Part shown: positions 1-11,799 of the stretch, in pieces
Layout: each line of letters begins with the position of its first letter
Numbering within the stretch: position 1 is the first letter of the stretch
From: Ampullaceana balthica
Taxonomy: Eukaryota > Mollusca > Gastropoda > Lymnaeidae
DNA length: 64,000 nucleotides
Assembly (NCBI GenBank): GCA_944989445.1
Contig: CALYLW010000560.1
Coordinates: 1-64,000 of the forward strand
Direction: 5' to 3'
Notes under the pieces: generated by a model
What the model was told of the DNA's origin: nothing
Database searches by the model: none
Seen by the model: the letters and a program-made list of their open reading frames with translations, nothing else
Program-made: the position numbers and the translations under genes

Positions 1-569
1 CATGTGTGGAGTTCAGTTTTGTCATGTTTGTAAGTAAAATACCGTGTATATGTATGTAACAAACCTGGTATATATAATATATACATATTAATTATATATA
101 TTTATATTATTTATTATAATAATTATTATTTTTATATTATTTTAATTGTTCTCTTATTGACCACATTTATTCATAACAACCATTGACAATATGTTTATTA
201 ACTGCTGAAAATTTAATATGCTAGCACAGAAAAAAAAATGAATACAATATTGTTTATGTATATTTAAACTGTAATAACCGACAGTTACATTTATTTCATA
301 ATTTTGCATCAACTTCTTAGTACACATTTAAAGCATATTTTTTCTTTTTGTAAATTTTTAAACAGCCACTTACATCCTCGGTAAATTTCTTCTTTTGATG
401 TCATCTGTGAAATCGACCAGGACCTGAAAGTGCATCAAACATGTAAAACTTTATTACATAAAACAATTTCTTTTACAATAGTTAACTAATTAAATGTTTT
501 CTTGTATCAGTCTCTTTCCCAGAGAGATGAAATTCTTTGGTTCAGTTTCGTAAATAATAAATAAAATAA

Positions 570-618
<49 letters not shown>

Positions 619-713
619 CAGGGTAGGCCAAAAAAGTTAGATTATCGCGTAAATGTGATTTAATCACATCAAATTTAGTTTAACTATACTAATACTAGCT
701 TAAATAGTTTTTA
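1..713. other. AT-rich noncoding DNA with a TA microsatellite
   Basis: No coding exon or named repeat is recognised here. The stretch is strongly AT-rich, and a (TA)n microsatellite of roughly 38 bases lies at 574-611. Confidence 0.6.
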
Positions 714-945
714 AAATACACAAACAAATTGTGCAATGAAAACAATAAATTTGAACTTTAATTTAAAACTAACACGACAGTAGACGTTTCGGCTAATGCC
801 TTCATCGGTACAATTACATAAAATACGTACTTACATAAGTAATATTTAAATTCTTAAATCATATTATATCATAAAATATTTGTGTAAAAGAAAAATAAAG
901 GAAAAACAAAAACAAACAAGGACACAGGATATAGCAAAAAAGGAG
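714..945 (-). mobile_element. Penelope-like element terminal fragment, copy 1
   Basis: The block at 714-945 closely matches a second block at 19,644-19,880. On the minus strand both carry the hammerhead-like motif typical of Penelope-like element terminal repeats, with the GAAACGTC|TAC cleavage region. No reverse transcriptase is left next to it, so it is a terminal fragment. Calling it a Penelope-like element rests on this ribozyme motif. Confidence 0.6.
775..812 (-). ncRNA. degenerate hammerhead ribozyme motif
   Basis: Read on the minus strand, a GTA stem is followed by CCGATGA, a GGC/GCC stem II, GAAAC, GTC and TAC. The conserved core CUGAUGA has become CCGAUGA, a U-to-C change at core position 4, so this copy is probably inactive. 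Predicted cleavage would fall between 783 and 782. The very short ACGU stem III fits the dimeric hammerheads known from Penelope-like elements. Confidence 0.6.
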
Positions 946-2250
946 GAAGTATCTAAGGTCACAGTGAAAACCACAACGGGAACAAGATTCTTCAGTTATG
1001 TAAAATGATGAATTTGGTTAATTCCATATGGACTTAAAGCACGTCTCTTTGTTTATGTTTATATCTGTTTAGAACTTACTAATTCCAGTACACAGCAATG
1101 CAGAAGGTAGTTCTTACTTTTGGGTTGCCGAAATCTATTACAGTTTAATTCAAACTTTGAAGAGTTTTCACTTAGTAACGTTGTCTTCCGCTGGACTGAG
1201 ATGTGTGCTGTTTGAATTTTTCCGAGAACCTCCCAAGTTCAAATTGTCTGGACGCCTTGAGTCAAACTGTTTGTAAATTAAGACCAGGACAAAAAAAAAT
1301 AAGAAAGAAAGAAAGAAAGATAGTGAAATTTAAATCAGGAGATTAAAGCATCAATTTAAAATCATCATATAAAGTCAGCCTATTAAATTAGCAGAAAGTC
1401 AGCCAATTAAGTCAGCATAGCTAGTTGACCTTTGTATATGGTAGTCGTGACAACAACAAAAAAGTCATCTTGAACAACCCGAGCTCTAATGTCAACCATC
1501 GACCGAAGTTAGATTTAAGTCAAGAAGTCTTACCAGCTGACTTAAGTCGGACATCACAACTCCGATATCTTCAAGCAACGTATCCTTAGAAATTGTAAAT
1601 ATATTGGAATCAAAGAACTTACATTCCATCTGTAGTGGGCCTTATGCTTTAGATAGACACCTTCGTTTAAGACCGTTCACGTACTGGGTCGCTTACCACC
1701 ACTCAGCAGACTTACTGAGCTGTTACGATCCAATTACGCAATGAGCTAAAATCTAGAAAATGTCTTTATTATCGATGAGACTGCTGCCTTCCTCCGGCCC
1801 CCACCTTGCGCCTGAAAACATAATTCCCAGAAAATTTTGGTATTACCAGCGGCATTATCTGAAAGCCAACCAATCGGCGCGCGGGCACCAGAGAAGTTAA
1901 TTCGACTTCCTGGATACGCACTGAACCAACTTTGAACTTCTAAAACAAGTTTTCTGAGTCCTCAAGTTCAAAGTGGCAGATAGAAATCATCAACCACGCT
2001 GAGTTTTTAATAAGACGATCTAAAATTGATTAAGGTAAATTGATTTTTTAAAACTTAAAATAAATTTTATCTCTTCATTTTCAAATTTTGTATGGGAATG
2101 AATAACATTATAAAGATTATAAAGAGACATATTATAAAAATAAATAGAAATACGACACTGGAATATGAACGAATTTCTTAAGCACAAGTTTCCATTCCGA
2201 TATTCTCCATGGACTTCTACTCCTTAAGAGGTTGTGTTGTCTTTGTAATG
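946..2250. other. unannotated intergenic stretch
   Basis: No coding exon is supported. A short AAAG/GAAA run is present near 1300-1320. The rest is mixed-composition unique-looking DNA in which nothing else is recognised. Confidence 0.5.
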
Positions 2251-2323
2251 ACAATGTTACGAGCTAACAATGTTACGAGCTAACAATGTTACGAGCTAAC
2301 AATGTTACGAGCTAACAATGTTA
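2251..2323. repeat. 16-bp tandem repeat (about 4.5 copies)
   Basis: The unit ACAATGTTACGAGCTA is repeated head to tail with no mismatch in the first four copies. It is a short young-looking minisatellite with no coding role seen. Confidence 0.9.
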
Positions 2324-2820
2324 TGGCAGTCGAACTCAACTTTGTGACGTGGTACTGGGTTATTGCGTGGGAGACAGGTTAGGATTTTTCACTACGCCTC
2401 ACCATTCATACCCCCCATCCAGACACACAAAATTCCCCAGAATATTTTCAGTATCTTGTCGAAAACTCCGACTCTTGAAATTGCGTAGCAAGGAGTCGCA
2501 ACCATTTACACCATAACCATTCCCTACGTCACTTAATGTAAGCTTTTTGGCTTTCCCGATACTAATTTCAAATACCTACCACACCTTTAAGGCGTTGAAG
2601 AATGTTTCATTATATAAATGGCGGCACTGTGCGAATGTGACCTCTTCTATTGCGATCTCTGAGTCCATTGAAAGACACACACTTGATCGATCCTATGTTA
2701 AATCTGTAGCATAATGCCTCCATTCTTTTTACTTTGTTATAATAATACACTAGAGCGTGACAGTGAACAAAACTCTTTGTACGAAGTGACATACGAAGCT
2801 GTCATAGACTTAGCCCACAA

Positions 2821-3102
2821 GGGGCCGTCCATAAAGTACGTCACTCTCCAGAGGGGGGGAGGGGGTGTAAGAAAGTATGACAGTTTGTGACAGGGGGAGG
2901 GGGTCCGGCCTTGTGTGACGTCACGGTGTTTTATATTAAATTTTAATTATTTTGTTAATTAAAAAACAACATTTTGTTCAAAAGTGTGACGTACTTAAAG
3001 GGGGGGGGGTGTAGGTCTGAGATTTGTGACAGTTTGCGACAGGGGGAGGGGGGGGGGTTAAAATGGTCAAAAATAGCGTGACGTCCTTTATGGACGGCCC
3101 CC
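2821..3102. mobile_element. TIR element (GGGCCGTCC family), about 280 bp
   Basis: The block starts with GGGGCCGTCCATAAA and ends with the inverse, TTTATGGACGGCCCC. The interior has G-rich runs and TGACGTCA-like subterminal motifs. Relatives or parts of it lie at 12,171, 24,103 and 43,480-44,596. It is a non-autonomous DNA transposon; no clear target duplication is seen and the superfamily is not assigned. Confidence 0.8.
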
Positions 3103-3635
3103 AAGATCCTAAATTGAATTTCTAAGAACTCATATGAATAATTTCTTTTAAGTCAATATATTGATTTGCACTGAGGTAATTTCAATGCTAATTATATTAA
3201 GCTTGAATTCATATTTCGTGGATCAAAAGAATCGTGGACCTTAGGTTTAAGATAAATTGTTGTCAGGATCAACCGAGTTTATGATTGACTATGCTAATAA
3301 AAACATTCAGCTCAGTAGAGGGGCAGCCCCTCCCCACCCCAATACTATTAAGGGTTATTCAAAGTTTTGTCTTGTTGCCAAGGCTGCTTACTTCCTCATG
3401 CCCTAACTATTTAAATAAATCAATAAAAGATATTGTTTAAAATCTACGTCTACATAAATTTATAAATTATAATAATATTAATAACCGGGAGAAGTTTGTA
3501 AGTTAAAAAATATATAAATTATTATTAATAATTAATTATTTTTTAATAAATTTGAAAAAAATTTATAAATATTTTCATAAATTTTAATTGAAATTTCATC
3601 GATTAAATTCATTTTAATTTATATTTAATACATAA

Positions 3636-3684
3636 ACTTTTTAACGATTAATCGAGAAATTAATCGTTAATTTCCGCAGCCCTA
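3636..3684. mobile_element. terminal fragment of the AGGGCTG / AATCGTTAAT element
   Basis: The end AATCGTTAATTTCCGCAGCCCT is shared with 58,450-58,491 and is the inverse of the starts at 48,717 and 54,332. The (C)AGGGCTG start followed by AATCGATTAATCG-type sequence resembles small hAT-like elements found across animals. Confidence 0.55.
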
Positions 3685-3845
3685 ATTAAAACATTTAAAA
3701 AATACCAGGGTTTCATATAAGTTTGAGAATATTAGAGTTATGTTGGCACGTATCTTTGATCTTACGCAGATACACAGGAGATAATTCAAAGGAAAGAAAA
3801 TATGTTGTTTTTTTGTTATCATCTTTTTGTTTGACCATATCCTAT

Positions 3846-4400
3846 CATATCCTTCACCCGTGGGTTGGTCATTGTGGAACCGTAGCAGATTGTCCACTAC
3901 CTAGTGCCCTTTGTCCTGGTCCTGTGCCTGAACAACAGGCCGGTCCACTCCTTGATGTCGTCCTCTCCTCTCTTCTTTTGCCTGCCTCTTTTTCTTCATC
4001 CCTGGACTGTGGCTTTGCAGTATGGTTTTTGTGGGACGTCTAGATCCTGGAAAGTGTCCGTACCATCCTAGTACCTGTATATTTAATATTGATTTAGGTG
4101 AGAAGGTCCTCCTATGAACCGATGACAGTAGTTATTTGATCTCGGACAGCTACGTTGGTGATGTGCCTCGTGTAGGAGATTTTCAACATCTTGTGGAAAC
4201 ATCTCACTTCTAGGGAACATATTTTTCTTTGAACGTCTGCTTTGAACATCCATACAAGAAGACCGCTGTCGCCATAGGGCGCATTAACAGAATCTTTGAT
4301 ATGAGAGAGATTGTCTCGCTTTCCAGATGCGTTTAAGTTTACTTAGCTCTGCGATTGTCTGTGCAGTTCTGACAAAAATTTCTGGCGTTTAGCTTTCATC
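3846..4400 (-). pseudogene. non-LTR retrotransposon ORF2 C-terminal remnant
   Basis: Minus-strand translation, with several frame breaks, gives blocks typical of the C-terminal part of LINE reverse transcriptase ORFs: LKRIWKAR, then a degraded CALW..R..SCMDVQS block, WYGHF, a basic GRQ-type stretch and DIKEWTGL. Order and spacing match the tail of such ORFs after the RT domain. Stops and frameshifts are frequent, so this is a dead fragment. The clade is not determined. Confidence 0.7.
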
Positions 4401-4930
4401 AGATAGCCTACGTACGTTTGATAAGATATTTCAACACATAATTTAACAGAGAATTTATACAATGACTTTTTAGAACAACAGCTCAGAAAAACCCCATTTA
4501 TTTGTCGAGAGAGAAAATGAATTTGAGGCTATTCCGCCTACGTATATAGGAAATAAAGCAATTGCTCTTATATAGAATGATATTAATAAGCCCAAGTTTA
4601 TTCTTTAAAAACATCTTCCTTCATATCCATGGTTCCGAAATTTCGTCGGACAGGTTTCAAATAGTTCTCCCCCTTCCCTAGTTGCACTTGGTCTTAAATT
4701 TTCGCTTTTGTTGGAGATTAAAACAATTAGAGTAAATGATCTTGCAGTACCCTCCTAGAAACACACTTTTGTTTTGTTGATACGTCACAAGGTTCCACTA
4801 CAGCCCACTCTTCTCCCCCAACACATTCTCCTCGTATGGAAACCTACCGATCCCTTGTTCATTGGGTTCTTGCTGCATCTAAACATAACTTGATTGATTA
4901 GATCATATTCCTACCACACCCGCACCCACA
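4401..4930. other. unannotated stretch upstream of the small gene
   Basis: No exon, tandem repeat or transposon end is recognised between the LINE remnant and the small plus-strand gene. The promoter of that gene should lie at its right-hand end. Confidence 0.4.
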
Positions 4931-4979
4931 TGACAACTACGCCCTTGTGGTTGCTGCAGTGTGGGCGTGCCGACATTTT

Positions 4980-5059
4980 AAAGATCAATCAAAGGCATAG
5001 ATCGACCAATTCACTCGCGGCTTGGCTAGAAGACATCAGGTTCAGCTAAATAACTCGTG
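4980..5059 (+). other. probable 5' UTR exon of the small plus-strand gene (left end uncertain)
   Basis: A strong donor, CTCGTG|GTAAGTAAA, ends this exon at 5059. Joined to the acceptor at 5328 it gives TAA CTC GTG CTG AGA AGA ATG. This puts an in-frame stop just before the ATG and supports the ATG as the true start. The transcription start is not visible, so the left boundary is a guess. Confidence 0.5.
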
Positions 5060-5327
5060 GTAAGTAAACCAAGCGAAAGGTTCAGGGTTTTTTTTATGTT
5101 AACGTGTTTCATGTCAACAGTCTTGGAATCATTTATAGAAAACATAATCTCTCTGTAATTTGATTTGTGCTGCGTTCGGACTCTATCACTTAACACACAA
5201 AGTACTTTCCGACAGAAGGGAAGACATACATAAACCTTGAAGTGGACTTGCATTGGTGTGTTATTAAACATTTTTACAATTCATTTTTGTTGTTATACGA
5301 CTCTCGGATATAATTATTTTTTTCCAG

Positions 5328-5382
5328 CTGAGAAGAATGGCGTCTAAAGTATACTCAACGTACCAAGAGATCTACAAGGACT
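5328..5382 (+). CDS. small acidic protein, coding exon 1
   Basis: The acceptor TTTTTTTCCAG lies directly before 5328, and the donor CT|GTAAGTAT lies after 5382. The ATG at 5337-5339 opens MASKVYSTYQEIYKD and the exon ends in phase 1 (T|GT gives Cys). It joins the exon at 5869 without a frame break. Confidence 0.7.
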
Positions 5383-6017
5383 GTAAGTATTTAAATCGTC
5401 GAATTACAACCTTGATGAGCTTATAACAAATAAACAATATAAGAACATGGATAATTGTGTTGCATTTTCTAAGTTTTGAATGTGTTTCTTAATGAAGCTA
5501 AATTAAATAAACAAAAAGAATTTTAATCTTGTCTAAATTTTGCGATACACAATTCTTTTTTTTACATCTATTTGTTTAACTGTAAATTAAAATTTCCTTT
5601 TTATGTTTATGTTTGGTTGTCTTTTAATGCGAATCAGTTGGTCTTTTAGAAAGTGCTCCACATTTTTTCATAAATATTTCTATGTGAATTGTTTCGTGCT
5701 TCCAAATATTTCTAAGTGAATTGTTTCGTGCTTCCAAATATTTCTAAGTGAATTGTTTCGTGCTTCCCAAATATTTCTAAGTGAATTGTTTCGTGCTTCC
5801 AAATATTTCTAAGTGAAATGTTCTGTTTTTATGATGTCCTCATATCCATTTGTTTTAATTTCCACCAGGTGTAACCGAAGAAGAAGAGATGAGTATCGAA
5901 GTAATAAGCAGTAATTCTGATACAGAAGAAGACAAACATCAATCGAAAGAAGTAAAACAAAACTCCACGCCCAGCGAGTCTCAAAATAAGGAAACAAAGG
6001 AAATGACAAGAAGATAA
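5337..6017 (+). CDS. uncharacterised 64-residue acidic protein (two coding exons)
   Basis: Joining 5337-5382 to 5869-6017 gives a complete 64-residue protein. It starts MASKVYSTYQEIYKDC, continues with an EEEE run, and is rich in Glu, Lys, Ser, Asn and Gln, ending TKEMTRR. No signal peptide, membrane segment or known domain is visible; it looks disordered apart from a possible N-terminal helix. Support for a real gene comes from a strong donor and acceptors, an in-frame stop just upstream of the ATG once the 5' UTR exon is joined, and a polyA signal 100 bases after the stop. Intron 2 (5383-5868) carries a 32-33-bp minisatellite. I do not recognise the family and assign no function. Confidence 0.65.
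5682..5818. repeat. 32-33-bp minisatellite in the small-gene intron (about 4 copies)
   Basis: The unit AAATATTTCTAAGTGAATTG followed by TTTCGTGCTTCC is repeated about four times. It lies inside the intron and ends about 50 bases before the next exon. Unlike the arrays in the other two genes, it does not contain the splice site. Confidence 0.85.
5869..6017 (+). CDS. small acidic protein, coding exon 2 (terminal)
   Basis: The acceptor TTCCACCAG precedes 5869. The frame continues as C-VTEEEEMSIEVISS and reaches TAA at 6015-6017. The exon codes for 48 residues after the split Cys and is dominated by Glu, Lys, Ser and Gln. Confidence 0.7.
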
Positions 6018-6115
6018 TGAGACTAGCATTACCATAAGTTTTATTTATTTTAATTTTTTTTTGGGGTGGGGGGGGAATGTTTAAACTAAAAATAAGAGGG
6101 TTCCATGCCATCTCA

Positions 6116-6121
6116 AATAAA
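6116..6121 (+). terminator. polyadenylation signal AATAAA of the small gene
   Basis: AATAAA lies 99 bases after the TAA of the small plus-strand gene, the usual place for cleavage and polyadenylation. A second AATAAA lies near 6202. Confidence 0.55.
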
Positions 6122-6815
6122 ATATAAAATCCAGCCATATTTCTTTTCTATTTTTACATTCTCTTATCCTCCAACCTATGTATCTATTTAAATACTTTTC
6201 AATAAAACAAAATTGTAAGTCAGTATGTAAAATATTCTGGAGTTATTTATAAGTAGACAATAAAAACAATGTTACTTTATCATAGAAAGGTTTAAGCCGA
6301 TAAAGCTGAAATATTAAATGATAAACCGATATCACTGATTGGAGAAAAAAAAGGCGCCTGTTGTGACAATTAAAGGGAATAAATACAAAATTTAAAAAAT
6401 CACCTCGACCCATATGTTGACATTGGACACAGTTAAAATTTAACTTCATGAAACAATGCTGCCATATCTTAATACCGGTACTTTAATTTTAATGCTATTA
6501 TAACTTGACATGATGTAATTGTTTTAATGATCATTGCTTTATTTCGTTCCACGGGTACAGAAAAGGATGATAATGAAAATGTCTTAGAAGCGTAAAATAC
6601 AGAGCAAGAGTTTGTGTTAAGATATGTGTTGATTTAGGAAAATGAATAATTTTATTTCCAGAACAAGTTTTAAAAAGTATTTCTCTGTTCAAACGATCAT
6701 ATATTTCACATTTTTAAAATAAAATTTATGATTATTAAAAATGAGAAATAATGTGGTGGATTTTAATGGAATGACTTAATAATTCTTAAACTATGATCGT
6801 CATCATAACCAGTGA

Positions 6816-7245
6816 CTTTGTGATGCCTGTGACAGTGTGACAGTTTGTGTGTAAATGATGCATGTGACAGCGTGACAGTTTGTGTGTAAATGATGCCTGT
6901 GACAGTGTGACAGTTTGTGTGTAAATGATGACTGTGACAGTGTGACAGTTTGTGTGTAAATGATGCCTGTGACAGTGGGACAGTTTGTGTGTTAATGATG
7001 CCTCTTACAGTGTGACAGTTCGTGTGTAAATCATGCCCGTGACAGCGTGAAATTTTGTTTGTAAATGATTCCTGTGACAGTTTGACAGTTTGTGTGTTAA
7101 CGATGCTTGTGACAGTGTGACAGTGTGTGTGTAAATGATACCTGTGACAGTGTGACAGTTTTTGTGTTGGTGATTACTATGGCAGTGTGTGTGTGTTGGC
7201 TATTCCTCTGACAGTGCGACATTGACAGTTTGTGCATTGGTGATA
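6816..7245. repeat. 35-bp minisatellite (about 12 copies)
   Basis: The unit is close to GACAGTGTGACAGTTTGTGT followed by GTAAATGATGCCTGT (35 bp), with increasing divergence to the right. It is noncoding, with stops in all frames. Confidence 0.9.
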
Positions 7246-7614
7246 CATTTTATTTTTTTTAACAATAATAACAGTAGGTGATTTCAAAACAATTGAAGTT
7301 TTCATTCATAAATTTCAACCGCGAAGTAAGTTTTTTTCTCTTCTAAATATGAACATCTTTTCTATAAGAATAACGCATTACGTGTGTTTTCTTTATTTGG
7401 ATCGATCATCCGTCATTAATAATACTACCCGTGGTATGGTACTGAAGTGTCAAAAGGTTGATATCGATAAAAAAATGTGTCAATAGAGCGACTGCCAGTA
7501 AATGTTGGCGATAAACCACAAGAACCTAATACAATAGTTTTGTTGGGGAAAATAATTATTGTCAAGAGAAACAATTTTTACAAGACTCATCAATAACCAA
7601 AAAACCAGAGAACC

Positions 7615-8005
7615 ATGGTTACACACGGGAGAGCAAAATCCTGTGGCAAAATAGACGACCTAGTGATGGGAAAGGCTTTTTATAGAATCCTTACAGACCA
7701 AGAAATGTATCAGGTGTACAAAATGCCACCCATAGCCGCAAATATTAAAAAAGGCAAACTGCACTGGACAGCACGTATTGAAGGGTATCTAGAGCAGCTA
7801 AAGTGAATTACAGACAGAAACATAGGGGCAGACGACTCACAGGTCGCCCAAGGCTGGATGGGTCGATGATGTAGAGAGGAGATTGGAGATCAGTTCATGG
7901 AGGCGAAAAGCCATGGATCGTTCCGAATGAGAATATAGGCTTGAGCAGGCCAGGGCCATACATGGGCTGTGGTGCCACTGATGATCATCACGATCAAAGG
8001 CGGAA
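7615..8005 (+). pseudogene. non-LTR retrotransposon ORF C-terminal remnant
   Basis: Plus-strand translation gives ILTDQEMYQVYKMPP, then a GKLHWTARIEGYLEQ block. After a frame change come WVDDVERRLE, SWRRKAMDRSE and PGPYMG. The WVDDV...WRRKAMDRSEW order is the usual tail of many LINE endonuclease-RT ORFs. Frame breaks and an internal stop show it is dead. The clade is not assigned. Confidence 0.6.
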
Positions 8006-8009
8006 GCAT

Positions 8010-8918
8010 TCGACTGCAGTGTAGCTACACTCAAAAATATTGTTGTTATCTAATGTGCCTAATACAGCAATGTTAAAATATTTAGCCAGTAAAGACTTAA
8101 CCTTAAGACTTAACCATTACGCGGTTTGCTACTTACTGGAATGAATATGTTTTATAATTTATTATTACACAATACTGGTATGATTCTCTTGTATTTCTTT
8201 TATTCCAGATTCTTCGGTGCGCTCCCAATCTAGGGGACCATACCTATAAATTATACTATGAATCATCATCATCATTTGTCCATTGAGTTCCTTGTGGAAC
8301 ATAGGGCCTCTGTCAAAGCTCGCCACTCTACACGGTCCCTTACCAGTCGCTTCAATTCTTCCCAGCTCTTCCCAGCCCTCCACCCTCGTTGTCGTTTGCC
8401 CTGGAGGTTCCAATCTAAGGCCTGCCTAGCCCTGCTCTAATCGTTCCTAAGTGTGTGTCCAATCCATCTCAATTTTCTTTCCATGATTTGTTGTTCTACT
8501 GTTCTTTGTCCACACCTCTCCCACAGCTTGGAGTTTTCGACTATACTATGAATGCAAAGCTTAAAAACTCAATGAGGCAACTTCATTGTACACGTAGCTC
8601 ATTTATAGCGTGACTCTTACGGCGTATCGATACAAAGAACATACGTCAACAGAACCTTTCAACTTTCAACCCCAATTGATTCTAAAAATACGAGTTGTAA
8701 AATTTCTTAGAAAAGCTTTTATATGGAGTTGCATTGAGTTAAACTGAACGCTGTTGTGGAGTCGCCAGCTTAATATATTATTTTACGGATCACTGATTTA
8801 GGAAGTAAAGGATTATTTAAGGCTTTAAGGCTTAATTTGTTAATAGAGTATATATAGTTGTACAGTATAATTGGTGCCCATGAACGTGTTGTGTTTCCAA
8901 AATCTAAGTCTAGGTGCA
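8010..8918. other. unannotated stretch, possible old repeat at 8230-8545
   Basis: A CATCATCATCATTTG stretch near 8267 followed by CCATTGAGTTCCTTGTGGAA resembles a LINE untranslated region, but this cannot be proved from one copy. No exon is recognised. Confidence 0.3.
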
Positions 8919-8923
8919 GTGGC

Positions 8924-10604
8924 GTAACAACTGCTTGGCATTGGGGCAGTTGCCAGGGGCGCCGGCGTGCGCCAGTTCAAAAGAGCGACGCTAAATCTCT
9001 AATTTTAATTTTTTTTATTTAAATAAATATTTCACGTTTATCCGTGATAACAAAAGAAAAAATTGAATAATGAATTATATATAAATATATTTCATTTAAA
9101 CTTTAAACCATTATATTTTTTATTATCTTTGTGGCCTTTGCGGGATTCTCATCATAAAAATGCGCATAGTCTAAATTCGATAGTTGTGCACGCGGCCAGC
9201 ATTGATGCCGATGTTGTGACATTTTTCGAAACTAAATAGGCATTGTTATAGATATCAGTTGCGTAGCGGGGGGTGGGGGGGTGGGGGAGGGGCGCAAATG
9301 TGGCCCGGTGGCACTTGGCAAGGGGCGGCAATCTTAGTCATTAATTAGTTTCTAACAAGGACAAGGAAACTTGTAACCGTTACTATAGCTTTTACTGTTT
9401 CCTATCAATTTCAAACATGAGCCAATCTAATGCACTGAGTTGCGCATTGTGTGTGTGTGTGGCTAATTTCTTGTCGTTAATTAGGTTCTAGAAATTGAAA
9501 AAAATGTTATAATAAAGATTAATAAAAGAAAAACTATAATTTAAAAAAAAAGGAAAAGCCATGAAGAAACTACATTTAATACGTAAACATTTCCCTAATG
9601 CTAAAACATCAAACTCCATTATTACAGCTAAGTCTTCTGATACTGACGCTACAGAGTTGAAGAACGTAGGGGTTGACGTAAGGACGAACATGACACTATT
9701 ATGCTGGTACATATAAAAGCTTCAAGTATGATTTTGACGCAAGTCAACTAGTGGAGAAAAAAATTGTTAGCGTACGTAATGGTTTATTCTTCCAAAGCAC
9801 CATCATCTTATCTTTATTTCTTTTTTGTTTTCTGGCATAAACAAAAAGAATGTAAGACATTGCTTATCTAATGGAAGTAAAAGTTGGCACTCAACAATAA
9901 TCCAAAGGTGGCCTCTCGTGAATAAGTGCTCAACATTACCAAAGTTTTGCAATTGGAAGAAATCGTGGCTGGAAATTATACAAGAGTTCAAGATAGACGC
10001 AAAAACAGAAAGTCTCAATGTCAAATCTCGCTCAAACAGTTCATTAAACAAAATTTGTTGACATGATGCTCCAACTGAAACGAACTCTCTAACTTTTTAG
10101 TACACTAGAACGTTATTACGCACTGTTTTCACTGGTTTAAAAAAAGAATTAATGAATTCAATAATTCAATAACAGTTGATTTATTCAAGTTTATTAAGGC
10201 TGGAAGTTACCCCGCCTGAATAAAAAAATTAATTTGAACATGGCTTACAACTGTCTTAAGTAATGCACGGTGTTAAATTAGTTTCCCTAAAATTAAGTTA
10301 ATGAAAAATTAATGATGAATACACCAAGATTGCGTAACATATTGTTTATTTTTGATATTGAGCATGGCATGACTGACAACACTGATACGTAAAAGATTGT
10401 GCCAAACAGAAAACTTCAATTTTATTAAAGAAATGAAAGTTTTTTCTTTTTATTTGCAACAAAAATGTATATTTTCTTTATTATTTCCTTAAAAAAATAT
10501 TTTTTTTTAAAAATAGCTTTTACATTATTATATTTTTTTGGTGTGGGGGGGGCAGCAAATTTGGGTTTTGCCCCGGGTGGCACATATCTAAGTTACGCCG
10601 CTGA

Positions 10605-10605
<1 letters not shown>
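8924..10605. mobile_element. hAT-like element or nested remnants with CAGYGGCGTAAC ends
   Basis: The left end reads CAGTGGCGTAACAACTGC at 8924, and the right end is the inverse of CAGCGGCGTAACTTAG near 10,605. Both are followed by GGGGC-rich text describing the same family. An internal GTTGCGTAGCGGGGGG fragment near 9258 suggests nesting. No 8-bp target duplication is clear and no transposase is recognised in 9,450-10,100, so this may be two separate fragments. Confidence 0.4.

Positions 10606-10650
<45 letters not shown>
10605..10650. repeat. TA dinucleotide microsatellite
   Basis: An uninterrupted TA run of about 46 bases directly follows the right hAT-like end. Confidence 0.9.
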
Positions 10651-10653
<3 letters not shown>

Positions 10654-11100
10654 ATATATTTTATGTGTATTATTTTATGTGCATAGCTATTTGTATGTGA
10701 AGCGCTGTGAGCCCAGCTATATAAATTATCAAACTATTATTATTATTATCATTAATTGTTTTATTTTTTTTCCTCTTCTAAATGAATTGTGTTTAGAACT
10801 AGTGTCACGTGGGAGTTATCCCTCGATGAGCCTCAGAGAAGTATTCGCTGACACGTTGAGTTTCTGCATTAAATAGTTTAGTAACAGCTGCTCTAAGCTT
10901 AGGTTAATTGGAAATTTTTAAAAAAAATATTTTTAAAGATTAACAGTTTCCATTAGTAATTTTATGAGAGGTTTTATTTCGAAGAAAGTTTTTTTCATTG
11001 AATAGATTCGGCCAACTTCAGGTCCATGAAAGTTCTGAAAGTATGATCACATCCTCAGAGATATACATTTTTGTACGTATTCCTGAGTAATTAAACGATG

Positions 11101-11261
11101 CAGAGGCGTCACTGGGGTTGGTGTCACCCGGGGCGGTAGCTCATGGTGTCACCCCCTCACGACCTACCTCATAGAATCTCCTCCGAGTTTTCCAGTGCCA
11201 AATAACGGGAACATACATAGTTTTACATTTTGGTGTCACCCCCCTGATAGTGACGCCACTG
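11101..11261. mobile_element. 161-bp hAT MITE with perfect 8-bp target duplication
   Basis: The element has ends CAGAGGCGTCAC and GTGACGCCACTG and is flanked on both sides by AAACGATG (11,093-11,100 and 11,262-11,269). Inverted ends starting with CAG plus an 8-bp target duplication define the hAT superfamily. The interior holds GGTGTCACCC motifs. Confidence 0.9.
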
Positions 11262-11734
11262 AAACGATGTACTGTGTTATACATTTTCATGGAGACAACA
11301 TCACTATAGTTGAACAAATAATTTGTATTTGAATGATATACTTATGTTTCTAACAAATTCTAACTAGAATGCCTGAAGATTCAGAATTGACAAAAAAAAA
11401 CAACAACAACAAACAAACAACAATGTAAGCTACCAGCCCGGCAAACAGTTTTCAAACTTGTGACGTTGCACACATCCCCAGCTATTCTCTAAACCTTTCG
11501 CTCTCTGTTTCTCTCACTTCATTCATTAAACTCATTTATTTATCAACATTATGCCATGTGATCATTTGGTATTGATGGATAACAGCGCAAGGGAAATGAA
11601 CATCAAGCAACCAATCGTTGAGCACTTTATGTATTCGACACACAATCACAATTTCGATTATTCACTATGAAATATCAACATACGAATAAACCAAAACAAA
11701 TTGAGGCGTCGAGATTTAAGTTCACTCCTATCGT
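11262..11734. other. intergenic stretch downstream of the sulfotransferase gene
   Basis: It contains a short CAACAACAAACAAACAACAA run near 11,400. No exon or named element is recognised. Confidence 0.4.
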
Positions 11735-11740
11735 TTTATT
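11735..11740 (-). terminator. polyadenylation signal of the sulfotransferase gene
   Basis: AATAAA on the minus strand lies about 60 bases after the TGA stop at 11,800-11,802, a normal 3' UTR spacing. Confidence 0.55.
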
Positions 11741-11799
11741 GACAGAACTCCCGTTCTGCTGGATGTGTCTTGGGTCGGTTAGTCGGGGGGTCATCGAGC

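Noticed and set aside
3723..4043. 106-codon plus-strand frame
   Set aside because: It is the antisense shadow of a LINE ORF remnant on the minus strand.
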